Position numbers and translations under genes: made by a program
Origin: a candidate division CSSED10-310 bacterium
Lineage (GTDB): Bacteria > CSSED10-310 > JAFGJC01
Direction: 5' to 3'
Assembly: GCA_016927905.1 (NCBI GenBank)
Contig: JAFGLW010000031.1
Span: 62,001-126,000, forward strand
DNA length: 64,000 bases
The notes under the pieces: generated by a model
The model's input: only the letters and a program-made list of their open reading frames with translations
What the model was told of the DNA's origin: nothing
The model's database searches: none
Part shown: positions 51,589 through 62,300 of the stretch, one piece after another
How the letters are laid out: every line of letters starts with the position of its first letter
Position numbering within the stretch: position 1 is the stretch's first letter

Positions 51589-53156
51589 GGCCCCGTCTCC
51601 ATCCCGGCATCGAACAGGCCGATTTCTTCCGCTGCTTTAAACAGTCCGGCTGCAACCGGTGCGGCGACGACGCCCCCCAGACCTCCCTGTTCAATCACCA
51701 CCGCCACCGCGATGACGGGTCCCGGCCAGGGAGCGAATCCGATGAATACTGCGTGACTCCGTCCACTTGCATTCTCGGCGGTCCCGGTTTTCCCGCCCAC
51801 GATGACACCCGGTATCCGCGCGCTCTGCCCGGTGCCGAATTCCACCACCTGAATCATTTTGCGGGCGATTTCCGTGGCAGTCCGGGCGTCGGTCAGGTTT
51901 CGCCAGGGACAGGTCTTTTCAGATTCGACATACCGGGGCCGGTACATGGTTCCGTTCGATCCCAGCGCTCCGGTTACCAGGGCCAGGTGCAACGGCGTGA
52001 CCAGCAGCTCATCCTGACCGATGGCCAGGCGGATCAGCCGTGACAGGGAGATATCCCCGTCCGGCGGAACGGATCCGGCCCGGGTCGGCAGACCCGGTCC
52101 CGCCGCGGGAATTTGAACGTCGAATCCGGCGGTCCGGGCGACGCCGATCAGATGTTCAGATCCCAGTGCCACTCCGAGGTGAGCGAAATACACGTTGCAC
52201 GATTTAGTCAGGGCCTGGTCGAGATTCAGACGGCCGTGACCCTCGAAAACTTCCCCGCGTTCCTTCATCGCATAATACTGGTAATCGTGAAGCTCCGGTT
52301 GACCCGAACCGCAATCGAATCCTTTTTCCGAACAGACATACTCCGGTTTCAGACCCAGCTCCAGCGCCTTCATCGCAACCAGGGTTTTGAAGGTCGATCC
52401 CGGGGGGTACACTCCCTGTGTCACCCGGTTCAGAAACGGGTGGTCCGGATGGTTCCGCAACGCACTGAATTTCTCCCGGGACAGGTCATTCGGGTTGAAT
52501 CCGGGGCTCGACACCAGAGTCAGAACAGCGCCATCCCGCGGATCGACCGCCACAACCGCCCCGGTTCGACCGTCCATTAATCGGTAAGCCTTCTCCTGCA
52601 ATCTGCCGTAGACGGTCAGTCGAACCGGATTCCCATTCATTTTGCGGTGAACGAATGCGTTCCCGGCGAGTCTCAGGATATTCCCCACCCCGGTCAGGCT
52701 GCGGCCCATCAGACACGCATCCAGCTCCTTCTCCATCGATGTGCTGCCGAAAACAGCATCATGGTATCCAACAAGATGCAGGGTCGAAGCATTCAGGGGA
52801 TAGGTGCGGATCAAACTGGCATCCCGGTGGGCATCGTAAGCCAGGAGACGCCCTTCGGCATCCAGGATCTCACCCCGGTGGAACCGGCATCCGATGAGTG
52901 TCCCTCTGGGATCGAATCCTCTCTGAACCCTCAGAAATCCGGAATCCAGGAATCCGAACATCTGCCACCTGGCCTGATAGGCGATCAGCAGGAAAAACAA
53001 GATGACCGGAACGGCGCCGCTGGTCCGCCGGATGCCGGGACCGATCCGGTTCATTCCACTGTTGACGATGAACAACCTGCGAACAAACAGAAGCAGCAGC
53101 AGGGAAAATACAATGCTGCAGATGAGTCTCAACGCATCAAGTCGAATATCCAACAA
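51585..53156 (-). CDS. Class B penicillin-binding protein (transpeptidase)
   Basis: 523 residues with two hydrophobic segments at the N-terminus (about 11-25 and 48-62), then a pedestal and the transpeptidase domain. The active-site triads are Ser254-TF-Lys257 (GSTFK), SCN 319-321 and KTG 456-458. It crosslinks peptidoglycan made by the SEDS partner encoded downstream. It is shorter than RodA-partner PBP2, closer to PbpA-type proteins. TTG start; accA stops four bases upstream. Confidence 0.88.
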   Translation of the reverse strand: MLDIRLDALRLICSIVFSLLLLLFVRRLFIVNSGMNRIGPGIRRTSGAVPVILFFLLIAYQARWQMFGFLDSGFLRVQRGFDPRGTLIGCRFHRGEILDAEGRLLAYDAHRDASLIRTYPLNASTLHLVGYHDAVFGSTSMEKELDACLMGRSLTGVGNILRLAGNAFVHRKMNGNPVRLTVYGRLQEKAYRLMDGRTGAVVAVDPRDGAVLTLVSSPGFNPNDLSREKFSALRNHPDHPFLNRVTQGVYPPGSTFKTLVAMKALELGLKPEYVCSEKGFDCGSGQPELHDYQYYAMKERGEVFEGHGRLNLDQALTKSCNVYFAHLGVALGSEHLIGVARTAGFDVQIPAAGPGLPTRAGSVPPDGDISLSRLIRLAIGQDELLVTPLHLALVTGALGSNGTMYRPRYVESEKTCPWRNLTDARTATEIARKMIQVVEFGTGQSARIPGVIVGGKTGTAENASGRSHAVFIGFAPWPGPVIAVAVVIEQGGLGGVVAAPVAAGLFKAAEEIGLFDAGMETGP

Positions 53157-53159
53157 TCG

Positions 53160-54149
53160 TTAATCCGGGGGATGAGTCGGGGTGGGGTCACCAACCGTGA
53201 ATGGTCCCATTTTCCGGTATTTTTCTTGTCTAAGGTCAAGCAGCCTGTCCAGCGGGATCCCAATCAGTTCTTTGAGATGGCGGCGGATCGCCCGTCTCAT
53301 GATGCCTGCGGCGCGGCGCGGATTGCGGTGGGCTCCGCCGACAGGTTCCTTGATGACCTCGTCGATCAACCCGTTTTTCAGGATCTTCCGCGCCGTAACC
53401 TGAAGCGCTTCGGCGGCTTCGCGGGCCTTGGCATTGTCACGCCACAGGATGGCTGCACATCCTTCCGGTGAGATCACCGAGTAGATGGCGTATTCCTGCA
53501 TCAGCACACGGTCGCCGACTCCCACACCAAGAGCTCCCCCGCTGCCACCCTCGCCGATCACCAGGATGATGATGGGTGTTTTGAGCAGAGACATTTCCCG
53601 TATGTTCCGGGCGATGGCCTCCGCCTGCCCCCGTTCTTCCGCGCCGATACCCGGATAGGCACCAGGCGTGTCCACAAATACGATCAACGGCATCCGGAAC
53701 CGTTCCGCCATTTCCATGACGCGCAGTGCTTTTCGGTACCCTTCCGGATGCATCATGCCGAAATTGCGTTGGACATTTTCCTTGATATCCCGGCCTTTCT
53801 GCTGGGCCACCAGTGCAACCGGTATGGTATCGAACCTGGCCAGACCGGTCACCACCGCCGGATCGTCCCGGTATTGCCGGTCCCCGTGAACCTCCGTGAA
53901 TTCCGTGAATAGGGTCCGGATATAATCCATCGAATGCGGACGCTGGGGATGCCTGGAAAGCTGCACGATATCCCACGTATCCAGATCCTGAAAAATCTTA
54001 CTGGTAATCTGCAGAAGGCGTCGTTCAAGCTGGCGTATCTGCAGTTTGAGGGAGTTGTCCGTCTTGTCGCTCAGAGCTTCCAGTTTCCTGATCTGATCTT
54101 CCAGTTCGAGGATCGGTTTCTCAAACTCCAACCCATCCATCTTGCTCAT
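53160..54149 (-). CDS. accA: Acetyl-CoA carboxylase carboxyltransferase subunit alpha
   Basis: 329 residues, standard length. AccA motifs: RHPQRPHSMDYI, VALVAQQKGRDIKENVQRNFGMMHPEGYRKA, FVDTPGAYPGIGAEERGQAEAIA, and EYAIYSVISPEGCAAILWRD. It pairs with AccD (394-1266) to make the transferase half of acetyl-CoA carboxylase. AAGGAG lies five bases upstream of the ATG. It follows dnaE by 62 bases. Confidence 0.95.
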   Translation of the reverse strand: MSKMDGLEFEKPILELEDQIRKLEALSDKTDNSLKLQIRQLERRLLQITSKIFQDLDTWDIVQLSRHPQRPHSMDYIRTLFTEFTEVHGDRQYRDDPAVVTGLARFDTIPVALVAQQKGRDIKENVQRNFGMMHPEGYRKALRVMEMAERFRMPLIVFVDTPGAYPGIGAEERGQAEAIARNIREMSLLKTPIIILVIGEGGSGGALGVGVGDRVLMQEYAIYSVISPEGCAAILWRDNAKAREAAEALQVTARKILKNGLIDEVIKEPVGGAHRNPRRAAGIMRRAIRRHLKELIGIPLDRLLDLRQEKYRKMGPFTVGDPTPTHPPD

Positions 54150-54211
54150 GACATCTCCTTTTTCCCGCGCAAGATTTCCGTGTGCATCCTAGCGCATCCT
54201 GTTCCCGATCG

Positions 54212-57200
54212 CTACCGGTATTCGACTGTTTGAATCGATTCGATCCGTTTCAATTCCGCCAGGAATTCATCGCTCGGATCGATCCGGTATTCTTCACTCA
54301 GGTCCAGCGTAACCGATTCCAGGGCGTGATTGAACGGGAATTCGACGATGAACTGAATACCGGCGTTCCCTTTGTATCTGCGGATCAAATCGGTGAACGT
54401 CTGCCGGAACCGATTACAGTCGGTGGGCTGTTTCACCCTGAGGGCAATGCCTCTGGCATATTTTCTGCGCGCATCGGAAAGGGTCATGATTTCATCCGCA
54501 ACCACCTTCATCTGAACATCGTTGTGGCTGGGAGAGCCTTGAATCACCAGTATTTCGTCCCGTTCCAGCATCTCCCGTCTGGTCTGCCATTCCCTGGGCC
54601 GGACAATCACCTCCACGAAACCCGACAGGTCCTCCAAAGTCAAAAACGCCATCTGTTCCCGGGTCTTGGTCATATGGCGTTTGACATGTGACGGGATACC
54701 GGCGACGACTACCCGGTCGAGATCGACGGCATATTTCAGTGTGGTACTGTCGTGGGTTGTGAATGTTTTCAGTTGATTCCTGACTCGCATCAGGGGGTGC
54801 CCGGTGACGTAGAATCCCAGGCTTTCCTTTTCGTGGGCGAGTTTTTCCTGCGCATTCCACTCCGCGATATCCGGAATGGCGATATCGGCATCCCCGTCAT
54901 TCAAGTCCCCGCTTAATGTTTCGAACAGACTGACCTGGCCGATTTCACGGTCTCTTTGAATCCGTGCGCCGATTTCGAGAGCCTGATCCAGGATCGCCAT
55001 CATCCGGCTCCTGTACCACCCGGTGCGGTCAAACGCGCCGCACTTGATCAGTCCCTCGATCACCCTGCGGTTGACCGTCCGCAAATCCACCCGTCTGCAG
55101 AAATCCAGAAGGGACGTGAACGGCCCGTCTTTCTGCCGGCATTCAATGATATTTTCGACCGCCTGCATACCCACATTTTTGATGGCTGCCAGCCCGAACC
55201 GGATCCCGTCTTCCACAACGGTGAAATCAAGCCCGGAAGAATTGACATCGGGCGGCAGAACCGAAATGTTCATCCGGACGCATTCGCTGGCGGCCCGGAC
55301 AACCTTGTCGGTCTTGTCCCGGTCACAGCTCATCAGCGCGCACATGAATTCCCTGGGGTGGTATCGTTTCAGGTATGCCGTCTGGTAGGACAGCATGGCA
55401 TATCCCGCCGCATGGGATTTGTTGAAGCCGTACCCCGAGAATTTCTCCATCAAATCGAAAATTTCCCCGGCGAACCGGGCGTCGTACCCGTTGTTGGCCG
55501 CCCCCTTGATCCCCAGTTCATCGCTCCCATGAATGAAGATATCCCGCATCTGAGCCATCTCTTCCGGTTTCTTCTTACCCATGGCTCTTCGAAGCAGATC
55601 TGCGTGACCCATGGAAAAACCGGCCATGACCCGGGAGATCTGCATGACCTGTTCCTGGTATACAATCAAACCGTATGTCCCCTTTAAAATCGGTTCCAGG
55701 CTTGCGTGGAAATACGATAGTTCCTGCTGGCCGTGTTTCCGGGCGATAAAATCGGGAATGATGTCCATCGGGCCGGGTCGGTACAGGGCTACCGCGGCGA
55801 TAATGTCTTCAAAACAGGATGGTTTCATCTGCCGGATCATCTCCTGAAAGCCCCCGCTTTCCATCTGGAACACTCCGAAAGTTTCGCCGGTGGATATCAG
55901 CGCGAAAACTTCGGGATCGTCCAGCGGGAGATAGTTGATCCGGAGTTGTTTTTCGTCCGGAGACCGGCCAGAGTTGATCATCTTCGAAGCGGTATCGATG
56001 ACAGTCAGGGTTTTAAGGCCCAGGAAATCGAATTTAACCAGCCCGGCTTTTTCGACCTCGTCCTTGGCGAACTGGGTGACGAGCTCATCCTTACCTTCGC
56101 GTTTAACCGGAACGGTTTCCCACAGCGGTTTATCGGAAATGACCACACCCGCCGCGTGAACGCCTGCATGCCGGTTTAATCCTTCCAGTTTCTGAGCGAT
56201 CTGGAACAATTCCCTGTATGCCGGATTCTTGTCGACCATTTCCCGCAGTTTGTTTTCCTGTTTCAGCGCTTTGGCCAGAGTCATATTCAGATTCCCGGGA
56301 ACCAGTTTGGCCAGTTTATCCACTTCCGCCAGGGGTATTTTCAGCGCCCGGCCGACATCCCGGATAACCGCTTTCGCTTTCATGCAATTGAACGTGATGA
56401 TCTGACCAACTCTGTCCTTACCGTATTTCCGGGTGACATACCGGATGACTTCTTCCCGCCGGTTCATGCAGAAATCGATGTCGAAATCAGGCATGGAGAC
56501 GCGTTCCGGATTCAGGAATCGTTCGAACAGAAGGTCGTAGGGTATGGGATCCAGATCAATGATCCGGAGTGCATAGGCGACCAGGGATCCGGCTCCCGAG
56601 CCCCGTCCCGGACCGACCGGTATTCCGTTTTCATGCGCGAACCGGATGAAGTCGGCGACGATGAGGAAGTAACTGGAGTATCCCATGTTCTTGATGATCT
56701 GAAGTTCTTCTTTGAGCCGGTCCCGATAGGCGGATTCATTTACCTGATAGGGAAGATGAGCCAGACGGTTTTCCAGTCCCTCCCAGGTGATCTCGTCCAG
56801 ATATTCATCCTTGCTCTTCCCTTCCGGCGGCTGGTAGGGCGGCAGAACGGGATTGTCCAGATCCAGGGTCAGATTGCATCGTTCGGCGATGGCGACTGTA
56901 TTGGTGCATGCACCGGGAAACTCGTCGAACAGCGGAACCATCTCTTCTGCCGGACGGAAATACAGCGAATCCGATTCATAGGTCAGGCGGTCATCCTGAT
57001 CGATTGTATGACCGGTTTGAATGCAGAGCAGGACTTCGTGCGCCTTCTTATCCTCCCGGTCCAGATAATGACAGTCGTTGGTCGCCACCAGAGGGATGGC
57101 CAATTCACGGGAAATTTTCAGAAGCTCCCTGTTGACCTTGTCCTGCTCCTTGAGTCCGTTCCGCTGCACTTCCAGGAAGAAATTGCCTTCCCCGAATATC

Positions 57201-57694
57201 TCGGCATATTTCCCCGCGATGGTTCTGGCCTTGTCCGGCTGATCGTTCAGGATTTCGGACGGGATTTCGCCTCCCAGGCACGCGGAAAGTGCGATCAGGC
57301 CGCCTGGGTAGGTCTGGAGCAATTCATAGTCGATTCTGGGATGCCGGTAAAAACCTTCCAGATAGGCTTTGCTGACCAGTTTGACCAGGTTTGTGTAGCC
57401 GAGTTCGTTTTCGGCCAGCAACACCAGGTGGTAGGCCGCCTTGCGCCCGGCATTTTTATCCCGCCGGCTGCCCGGAGTAATATAGACTTCGCAGCCGATG
57501 ATCGGCTTGATGTCCGCTTTGGTCATGGTCAGGTAAAAATCGATGGTGCCGAACATGTTGCCATGATCGGTGATGGCCACGGCCGGCATGCCGTATTGCC
57601 GGACCCGGGCGGCCAGGTCGGGCAACCGGATGGCGCCGTCCAGCAGGGAATACATGGTGTGATTGTGAAGATGGATAAATTCCGGCTGATTCAT
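54212..57694 (-). CDS. dnaE: DNA polymerase III subunit alpha
   Basis: The 1160-residue replicative polymerase starts with a PHP domain (HLHNHTMYSLLDG, residues 8-20). The active site PDFDIDF is at about 400, with the fingers region (YRPGPMDIIPDFI, KTAYLKRYHP) after it. A helix-hairpin-helix and an OB fold (VVAGIPSHVKRHMTKTREQMAFLTLEDLSG, about 1000) end the protein. The ATG at 57694 has GGGA six bases upstream and begins two bases after the guaA stop, so the genes are closely coupled. Confidence 0.95.
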   Translation of the reverse strand: MNQPEFIHLHNHTMYSLLDGAIRLPDLAARVRQYGMPAVAITDHGNMFGTIDFYLTMTKADIKPIIGCEVYITPGSRRDKNAGRKAAYHLVLLAENELGYTNLVKLVSKAYLEGFYRHPRIDYELLQTYPGGLIALSACLGGEIPSEILNDQPDKARTIAGKYAEIFGEGNFFLEVQRNGLKEQDKVNRELLKISRELAIPLVATNDCHYLDREDKKAHEVLLCIQTGHTIDQDDRLTYESDSLYFRPAEEMVPLFDEFPGACTNTVAIAERCNLTLDLDNPVLPPYQPPEGKSKDEYLDEITWEGLENRLAHLPYQVNESAYRDRLKEELQIIKNMGYSSYFLIVADFIRFAHENGIPVGPGRGSGAGSLVAYALRIIDLDPIPYDLLFERFLNPERVSMPDFDIDFCMNRREEVIRYVTRKYGKDRVGQIITFNCMKAKAVIRDVGRALKIPLAEVDKLAKLVPGNLNMTLAKALKQENKLREMVDKNPAYRELFQIAQKLEGLNRHAGVHAAGVVISDKPLWETVPVKREGKDELVTQFAKDEVEKAGLVKFDFLGLKTLTVIDTASKMINSGRSPDEKQLRINYLPLDDPEVFALISTGETFGVFQMESGGFQEMIRQMKPSCFEDIIAAVALYRPGPMDIIPDFIARKHGQQELSYFHASLEPILKGTYGLIVYQEQVMQISRVMAGFSMGHADLLRRAMGKKKPEEMAQMRDIFIHGSDELGIKGAANNGYDARFAGEIFDLMEKFSGYGFNKSHAAGYAMLSYQTAYLKRYHPREFMCALMSCDRDKTDKVVRAASECVRMNISVLPPDVNSSGLDFTVVEDGIRFGLAAIKNVGMQAVENIIECRQKDGPFTSLLDFCRRVDLRTVNRRVIEGLIKCGAFDRTGWYRSRMMAILDQALEIGARIQRDREIGQVSLFETLSGDLNDGDADIAIPDIAEWNAQEKLAHEKESLGFYVTGHPLMRVRNQLKTFTTHDSTTLKYAVDLDRVVVAGIPSHVKRHMTKTREQMAFLTLEDLSGFVEVIVRPREWQTRREMLERDEILVIQGSPSHNDVQMKVVADEIMTLSDARRKYARGIALRVKQPTDCNRFRQTFTDLIRRYKGNAGIQFIVEFPFNHALESVTLDLSEEYRIDPSDEFLAELKRIESIQTVEYR

Positions 57695-57696
57695 GG

Positions 57697-59247
57697 TTAT
57701 TCCCATTCGATCGTTGCCGGGGGTTTGGATGAAATGTCGTACACCACCCGGTTGATTCCGTTCACCTCATTCGAAATCCGGTTGCTGATCCGCTCCAGCA
57801 CTTCATAGGGAAGCCGCGCCCAATCCGCGGTCATGGCATCCACCGATGTGACCGCGCGGACGGCGCAAACATACTCGTAGGTCCGTTCATCACCCATGAC
57901 CCCCACGGTCCGGACCGGCAGAAGCACGGCAAACGATTGCCAGATCGATCGCATGGCCCCGGCGCTGGAGATTTCTTCCCGGACGATCCGGTCCGCCTGC
58001 TGCAGGATCCGGATACGTTCCCGGGTGACTTCTCCCAGAATCCTCACTGCCAGACCCGGACCCGGAAACGGTTGACGCCATACAATCTCCTCGGGCAATC
58101 CCAGAGACAGGCCCACCTGGCGGACTTCGTCCTTGAACAGAAACCGCAGGGGTTCCACCAGTTTGAGATTCATCTTTTCGGGCAGTCCGCCGACATTATG
58201 ATGGGTTTTGATCGTTGCGGATGGACCTCTGACCGGCGCACTTTCGATGACATCGGGATACAGGGTTCCCTGCGCCAGAAATTCCAGATCACCGTATTCG
58301 GCGGCTTGTTCCTCGAAAACACGGATGAATTCCTCCCCGATGATCTTCCGTTTTCTTTCGGGACTGTCAATTCCTTCCAAGCGCCGGAGAAACCGGTCGG
58401 ATGCATCGATCTTGACGAACTGATCCCCCAGGATCGTTCCGAAATACATCTCGACCTGGCGGGCTTCACCGTCCCTGAGAATTCCGTTATCGACGAAAAC
58501 CGCTATCAGCTGGTTCCCGACGGCCTGTTTCAGCAGAACAGCCACAACCGCCGAGTCCACGCCGCCCGACAATCCGCAGATCACTTTCGACCGACCCACC
58601 TGCCCGCGAATGGCCGCCACCGCCTCCGCAACGAATCTCTGGGGTGTCCAGACGGGTTTGCATCCACAGATATCGAGCACGAAATTGCGGATCAATTCCG
58701 CTCCATAGGCCGAATGGGTGACCTCCGGGTGAAACTGAACCCCGTAGATGGACCGGGCGGGATCGGCGATGACCGCGTGGGGGGAACTGCCGGTCCGGGC
58801 CAGGGTGACGAAACCCTCTGGCTGCTCGTTCAGATAATCCTCATGACTCATCCACACTTTCCGCGTATCACCCGGTTTAAGATCTTTCAGGAGCCGGTCG
58901 GCTCGAGTCACGGTCAAGACGGCCGGACCATATTCTCTCTGGGGAGCCTTGACCACAGATGCTCCATACTCTCGCCCGATCAGCTGATATCCGTAGCAGA
59001 TCCCCAGAACCGGCAGTTTCCCCCGTAATATGGACGGGTGGGGACGGGGAGATCCTGGGTCGATGGTGCTTGCCGGACCGCCGGACAGGATCAATCCGGC
59101 GATTTCCGGCATGAAGAGCTGTTCCGGGGACGCATTGAAGGGCAGAATCTCACAATATACCCGGGCTTCACGAACCCTGCGTGCGATCAGTTGGGTGTAC
59201 TGGGACCCGAAATCCAGTATGATGATTTTTTCGAGTTTTTCGTTCAT
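57697..59247 (-). CDS. guaA: GMP synthase (glutamine-hydrolysing)
   Basis: GuaA converts XMP, glutamine and ATP to GMP. The N-terminal amidotransferase has Cys84 (LGICYGYQ), His173 and Glu175 (QFHPEVTH). The ATP pyrophosphatase P-loop SGGVDS is at 227-232, and the dimerisation domain ends in PPATIEWE, as in known GuaA. 516 residues. ATG 59247 has a G-rich ribosome site (GGGGGGAA) just upstream; a longer frame to 59292 is unlikely. Lies 153 bases after smc. Confidence 0.95.
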   Translation of the reverse strand: MNEKLEKIIILDFGSQYTQLIARRVREARVYCEILPFNASPEQLFMPEIAGLILSGGPASTIDPGSPRPHPSILRGKLPVLGICYGYQLIGREYGASVVKAPQREYGPAVLTVTRADRLLKDLKPGDTRKVWMSHEDYLNEQPEGFVTLARTGSSPHAVIADPARSIYGVQFHPEVTHSAYGAELIRNFVLDICGCKPVWTPQRFVAEAVAAIRGQVGRSKVICGLSGGVDSAVVAVLLKQAVGNQLIAVFVDNGILRDGEARQVEMYFGTILGDQFVKIDASDRFLRRLEGIDSPERKRKIIGEEFIRVFEEQAAEYGDLEFLAQGTLYPDVIESAPVRGPSATIKTHHNVGGLPEKMNLKLVEPLRFLFKDEVRQVGLSLGLPEEIVWRQPFPGPGLAVRILGEVTRERIRILQQADRIVREEISSAGAMRSIWQSFAVLLPVRTVGVMGDERTYEYVCAVRAVTSVDAMTADWARLPYEVLERISNRISNEVNGINRVVYDISSKPPATIEWE

Positions 59248-59399
59248 GGTTCCCCCCACCGGCATGTTAAAGCCGAAACCGGTGCCGATCAAACAGAAAA
59301 TACGGCCGGTCCCGGAGTTTGAACCGGATCATGAATTGAACTGCGATGCGGTTATTGATTTCCGGTGTATGGCGGGTCGGGAACCGGCATGCCGCTGGA

Positions 59400-62300
59400 T
59401 CACCGTTCGCTCACTTTGGCGGTCATCAGTTTCGATATCCCCGGTTCCGGCATGGTGATTCCGTAAAGTGCATCCGCGGATTCCATGGTACGGGGATTGT
59501 GAGATATCATCACGAGCTGGGTGGTTCGGGAAATTTCCTTGAGAAAACCGGTAAACCTGGCGATATTGGCTTCGTCCAGCGAGGCGTCAACTTCATCCAA
59601 AAACATGATGGGTGCCGGTTGATAAATGAATCCGGCAAACAGCAGGGCCAGAGCTGCCAGGGCTTTCTCCCCGCCCGACAACAAATCGATATTCCGGGCC
59701 CGTTTTCCGGGCGGCCGGCAGACGATATCGATACCCGTCTCCAGCGGATTGTCAGGATCCTGAAGCCTCAGGGCGGCTTCACCGCCGTCGAACAGCACCC
59801 GGAATGTATCTGAAAAATAACGGTTCACTTCCCGGAACGCATCCAGGAACCGGGTTTTACTGACCTGGTTGATCTGAGTGATCGTGGTCTTCAACGACCG
59901 GATGGAATCCTCCAGGTCGGTCATCTGCTCCTCCAGATACCGGGATCTCTCGACAATTTCCCGGTGTTCCGCCACCGCAGCGAGATTGACATCACCCAGG
60001 GCATTGAGGTCCGTTTCGAGTTTTTCCGTCTGGCGGCACCAGTCGGATATTTCCGCCTCGTCCGGCAGCGGGTCAATCTCCTTCGATCTGGCCTTCAGGT
60101 CGATTCCGGAGCCGTTTTCAAGGCTTTGCATGGCTGTCTCCAGCCTGGCGATTTCAATCTTCCGCTCGTTGATCTCCCGCTCGAACGACTGCAGTTCCAA
60201 CCGCAGCTGATTCAATTCCATTTCCAGTTCTCCGCAGGCCGTTTTTTCCCGGTCCAGTCTGGACTGCATATTGCGAAGCCGCAGTTCCTGGTTCGGGCGC
60301 TGGTCCGCCAGTTCTTTCAAATCCCGTTTGATCTCGGCGGTCCTGGCCGACAGCTGTTGCTGCTGTTCATTCAGCTGGGCGATGCGGGTCTGGAGATCCC
60401 GGACCATTCCGTCGATGCGTTCGGATTCGTCCCCCAGCGCGGCGATCTGGCGTTGATCCGCTCCCAGCCGTTCCTTGGCCCGTTCCAGCCGGATCCGGAC
60501 CTCCGCAGCCGAAATCCGGACCTCTTCCAGTTCGACGGTCAGGGTATCCATCCGGGTTTCGCGGTTTCGGATCTCGTCGGCGGCACCGGCTTCCTCTCCG
60601 CTTTTCCGGTCGGTTTCCGCCAGAACGCTCAGCTCCGTTTCCAGCTCCTTCAGTTCCTCCAGCATCAGATTCCCTTCCGTCTCGACCGCACTTTTTCTGA
60701 GTTTCACGCGCCGGAGACGTTCGGCGAAATGATCTCGGTCTTTGCGTATTTCAGCCAATTCCACTTCCAGAACGGACTTTTCCCGCTCCAGTTCCGTTCT
60801 CCTTTCTGTTTTTTCCCGGAGAAAACCGCTCAATTCCTCCCGTATCCCGTTCAATTCGGTACGCCGGACCGACAGGCGGCCGACTTCGCGTCGCAGTCGT
60901 GAGATTTCCCGCTTCCGGGAGCGGTATCCGGAATCCAGCGCCAGATTCGAACCGCCGGTCACCGAACCTTCCGGACCGACCACTTCGCCTTCCACTGTCA
61001 CGAGGGTGACGGGTATCGGCTCTTCCGACCATGTTCTGAGTGCCATTCCCAGGTCATCCACCAGATATGTGTTGACCAGCAGCTGTTTGAAAAGCGGAAT
61101 CATTTCATCCTGTGTCCTGATCAAATCGAACAGGGGCCGGGCGGTATCCGGCAGATGTGTCGGTGACGGATGGCCATTGATGGCTTTCAGTTTCATCGGA
61201 GTGAACGTGCAGCGGCCTTTTTGTTCCGTTGACAGATACCGGATGGCTTTCGGAGTGCCGGAATGGGCGGTCACAACCACATCCTGTATCCGCATTTCCA
61301 GGGCGGCCACGACCGCTTTCTCATACCGGGGCTCCGTTTCGAACAGATCCGCCAGTAATCCCACAATATCACCGTTCACGCCGCTTTGGTTCCGGTAATC
61401 GTTCAAAATGGCCCGAACCCCTTCACCCAGACCTTCACCCGTCCGCACGACCTCTTCCAGGGAATCCAGGCGGGATTTGGTTTCCATGTACTGCGATTCA
61501 ATTTCGCGGATACCGCCCTGGATTTCATCAGACTTCCGGATCTTCTCCACAATTTCCGCCTGTAAATCTTCAAGTTCCCGAACGGCTTCGGTCAATTTGC
61601 ATGATACTTCATTCAGGCGGGTTTCGGCCCGGTTGAGATCCATCCGGCAACCGTTTTCCTCCCCGGCGAGATCTTCACTCTCCCGGTTCAATCCATCGAA
61701 TCTCGATTGAACCCGCCGGGCTGCTTCCTCGGTCTTGGCGCGCCTATTCCGTTCCAGGGAGGCCCGTTCGATCAGCGCCAGCTGGGTCTCCTTCAGCTCC
61801 CGGACCGATTGCCGGATAGCGCTGATCTGCTCATCCATACGCCGTATTTTTTCCTCATTTTGCGTATGATCCCGGGTGTCCCGATCGATCGACCGTCCGG
61901 TTTCCTCGCAGGATTTCATTATTTCGTTCCGGGTATTTTGGATGGTCCGGTTGCGGTTTTCCAGAGCTTCGATCTCCCGGGCGGATGCCCGGCTTTCAGC
62001 CTGCAGCTCCGTCATGCGGCCGTCATTTTCCCGCAGTTTCTCCTCGAGATTTTCGATCCTGTATTCGCTTTTTTCAACATCCCGACGGGCGGATGCCAGC
62101 GATTCAGCGGCCGTGTCCACCCTGCTTTTTGCTTCCTGCACCGATGCATCCCGCAAGCCGATCCGGGCGGTGGAACGGGCGATCGCGCTGTTCAGGCGGT
62201 CGATGCGGCTGTTCTCTTCGGCCAGCGCCTTTTTCAGGCGGGCAAACCGCGCGGTGGAAATCAATCCCTGAAGATCCTCCAGTTCGTTCTTCAGCCGGTG

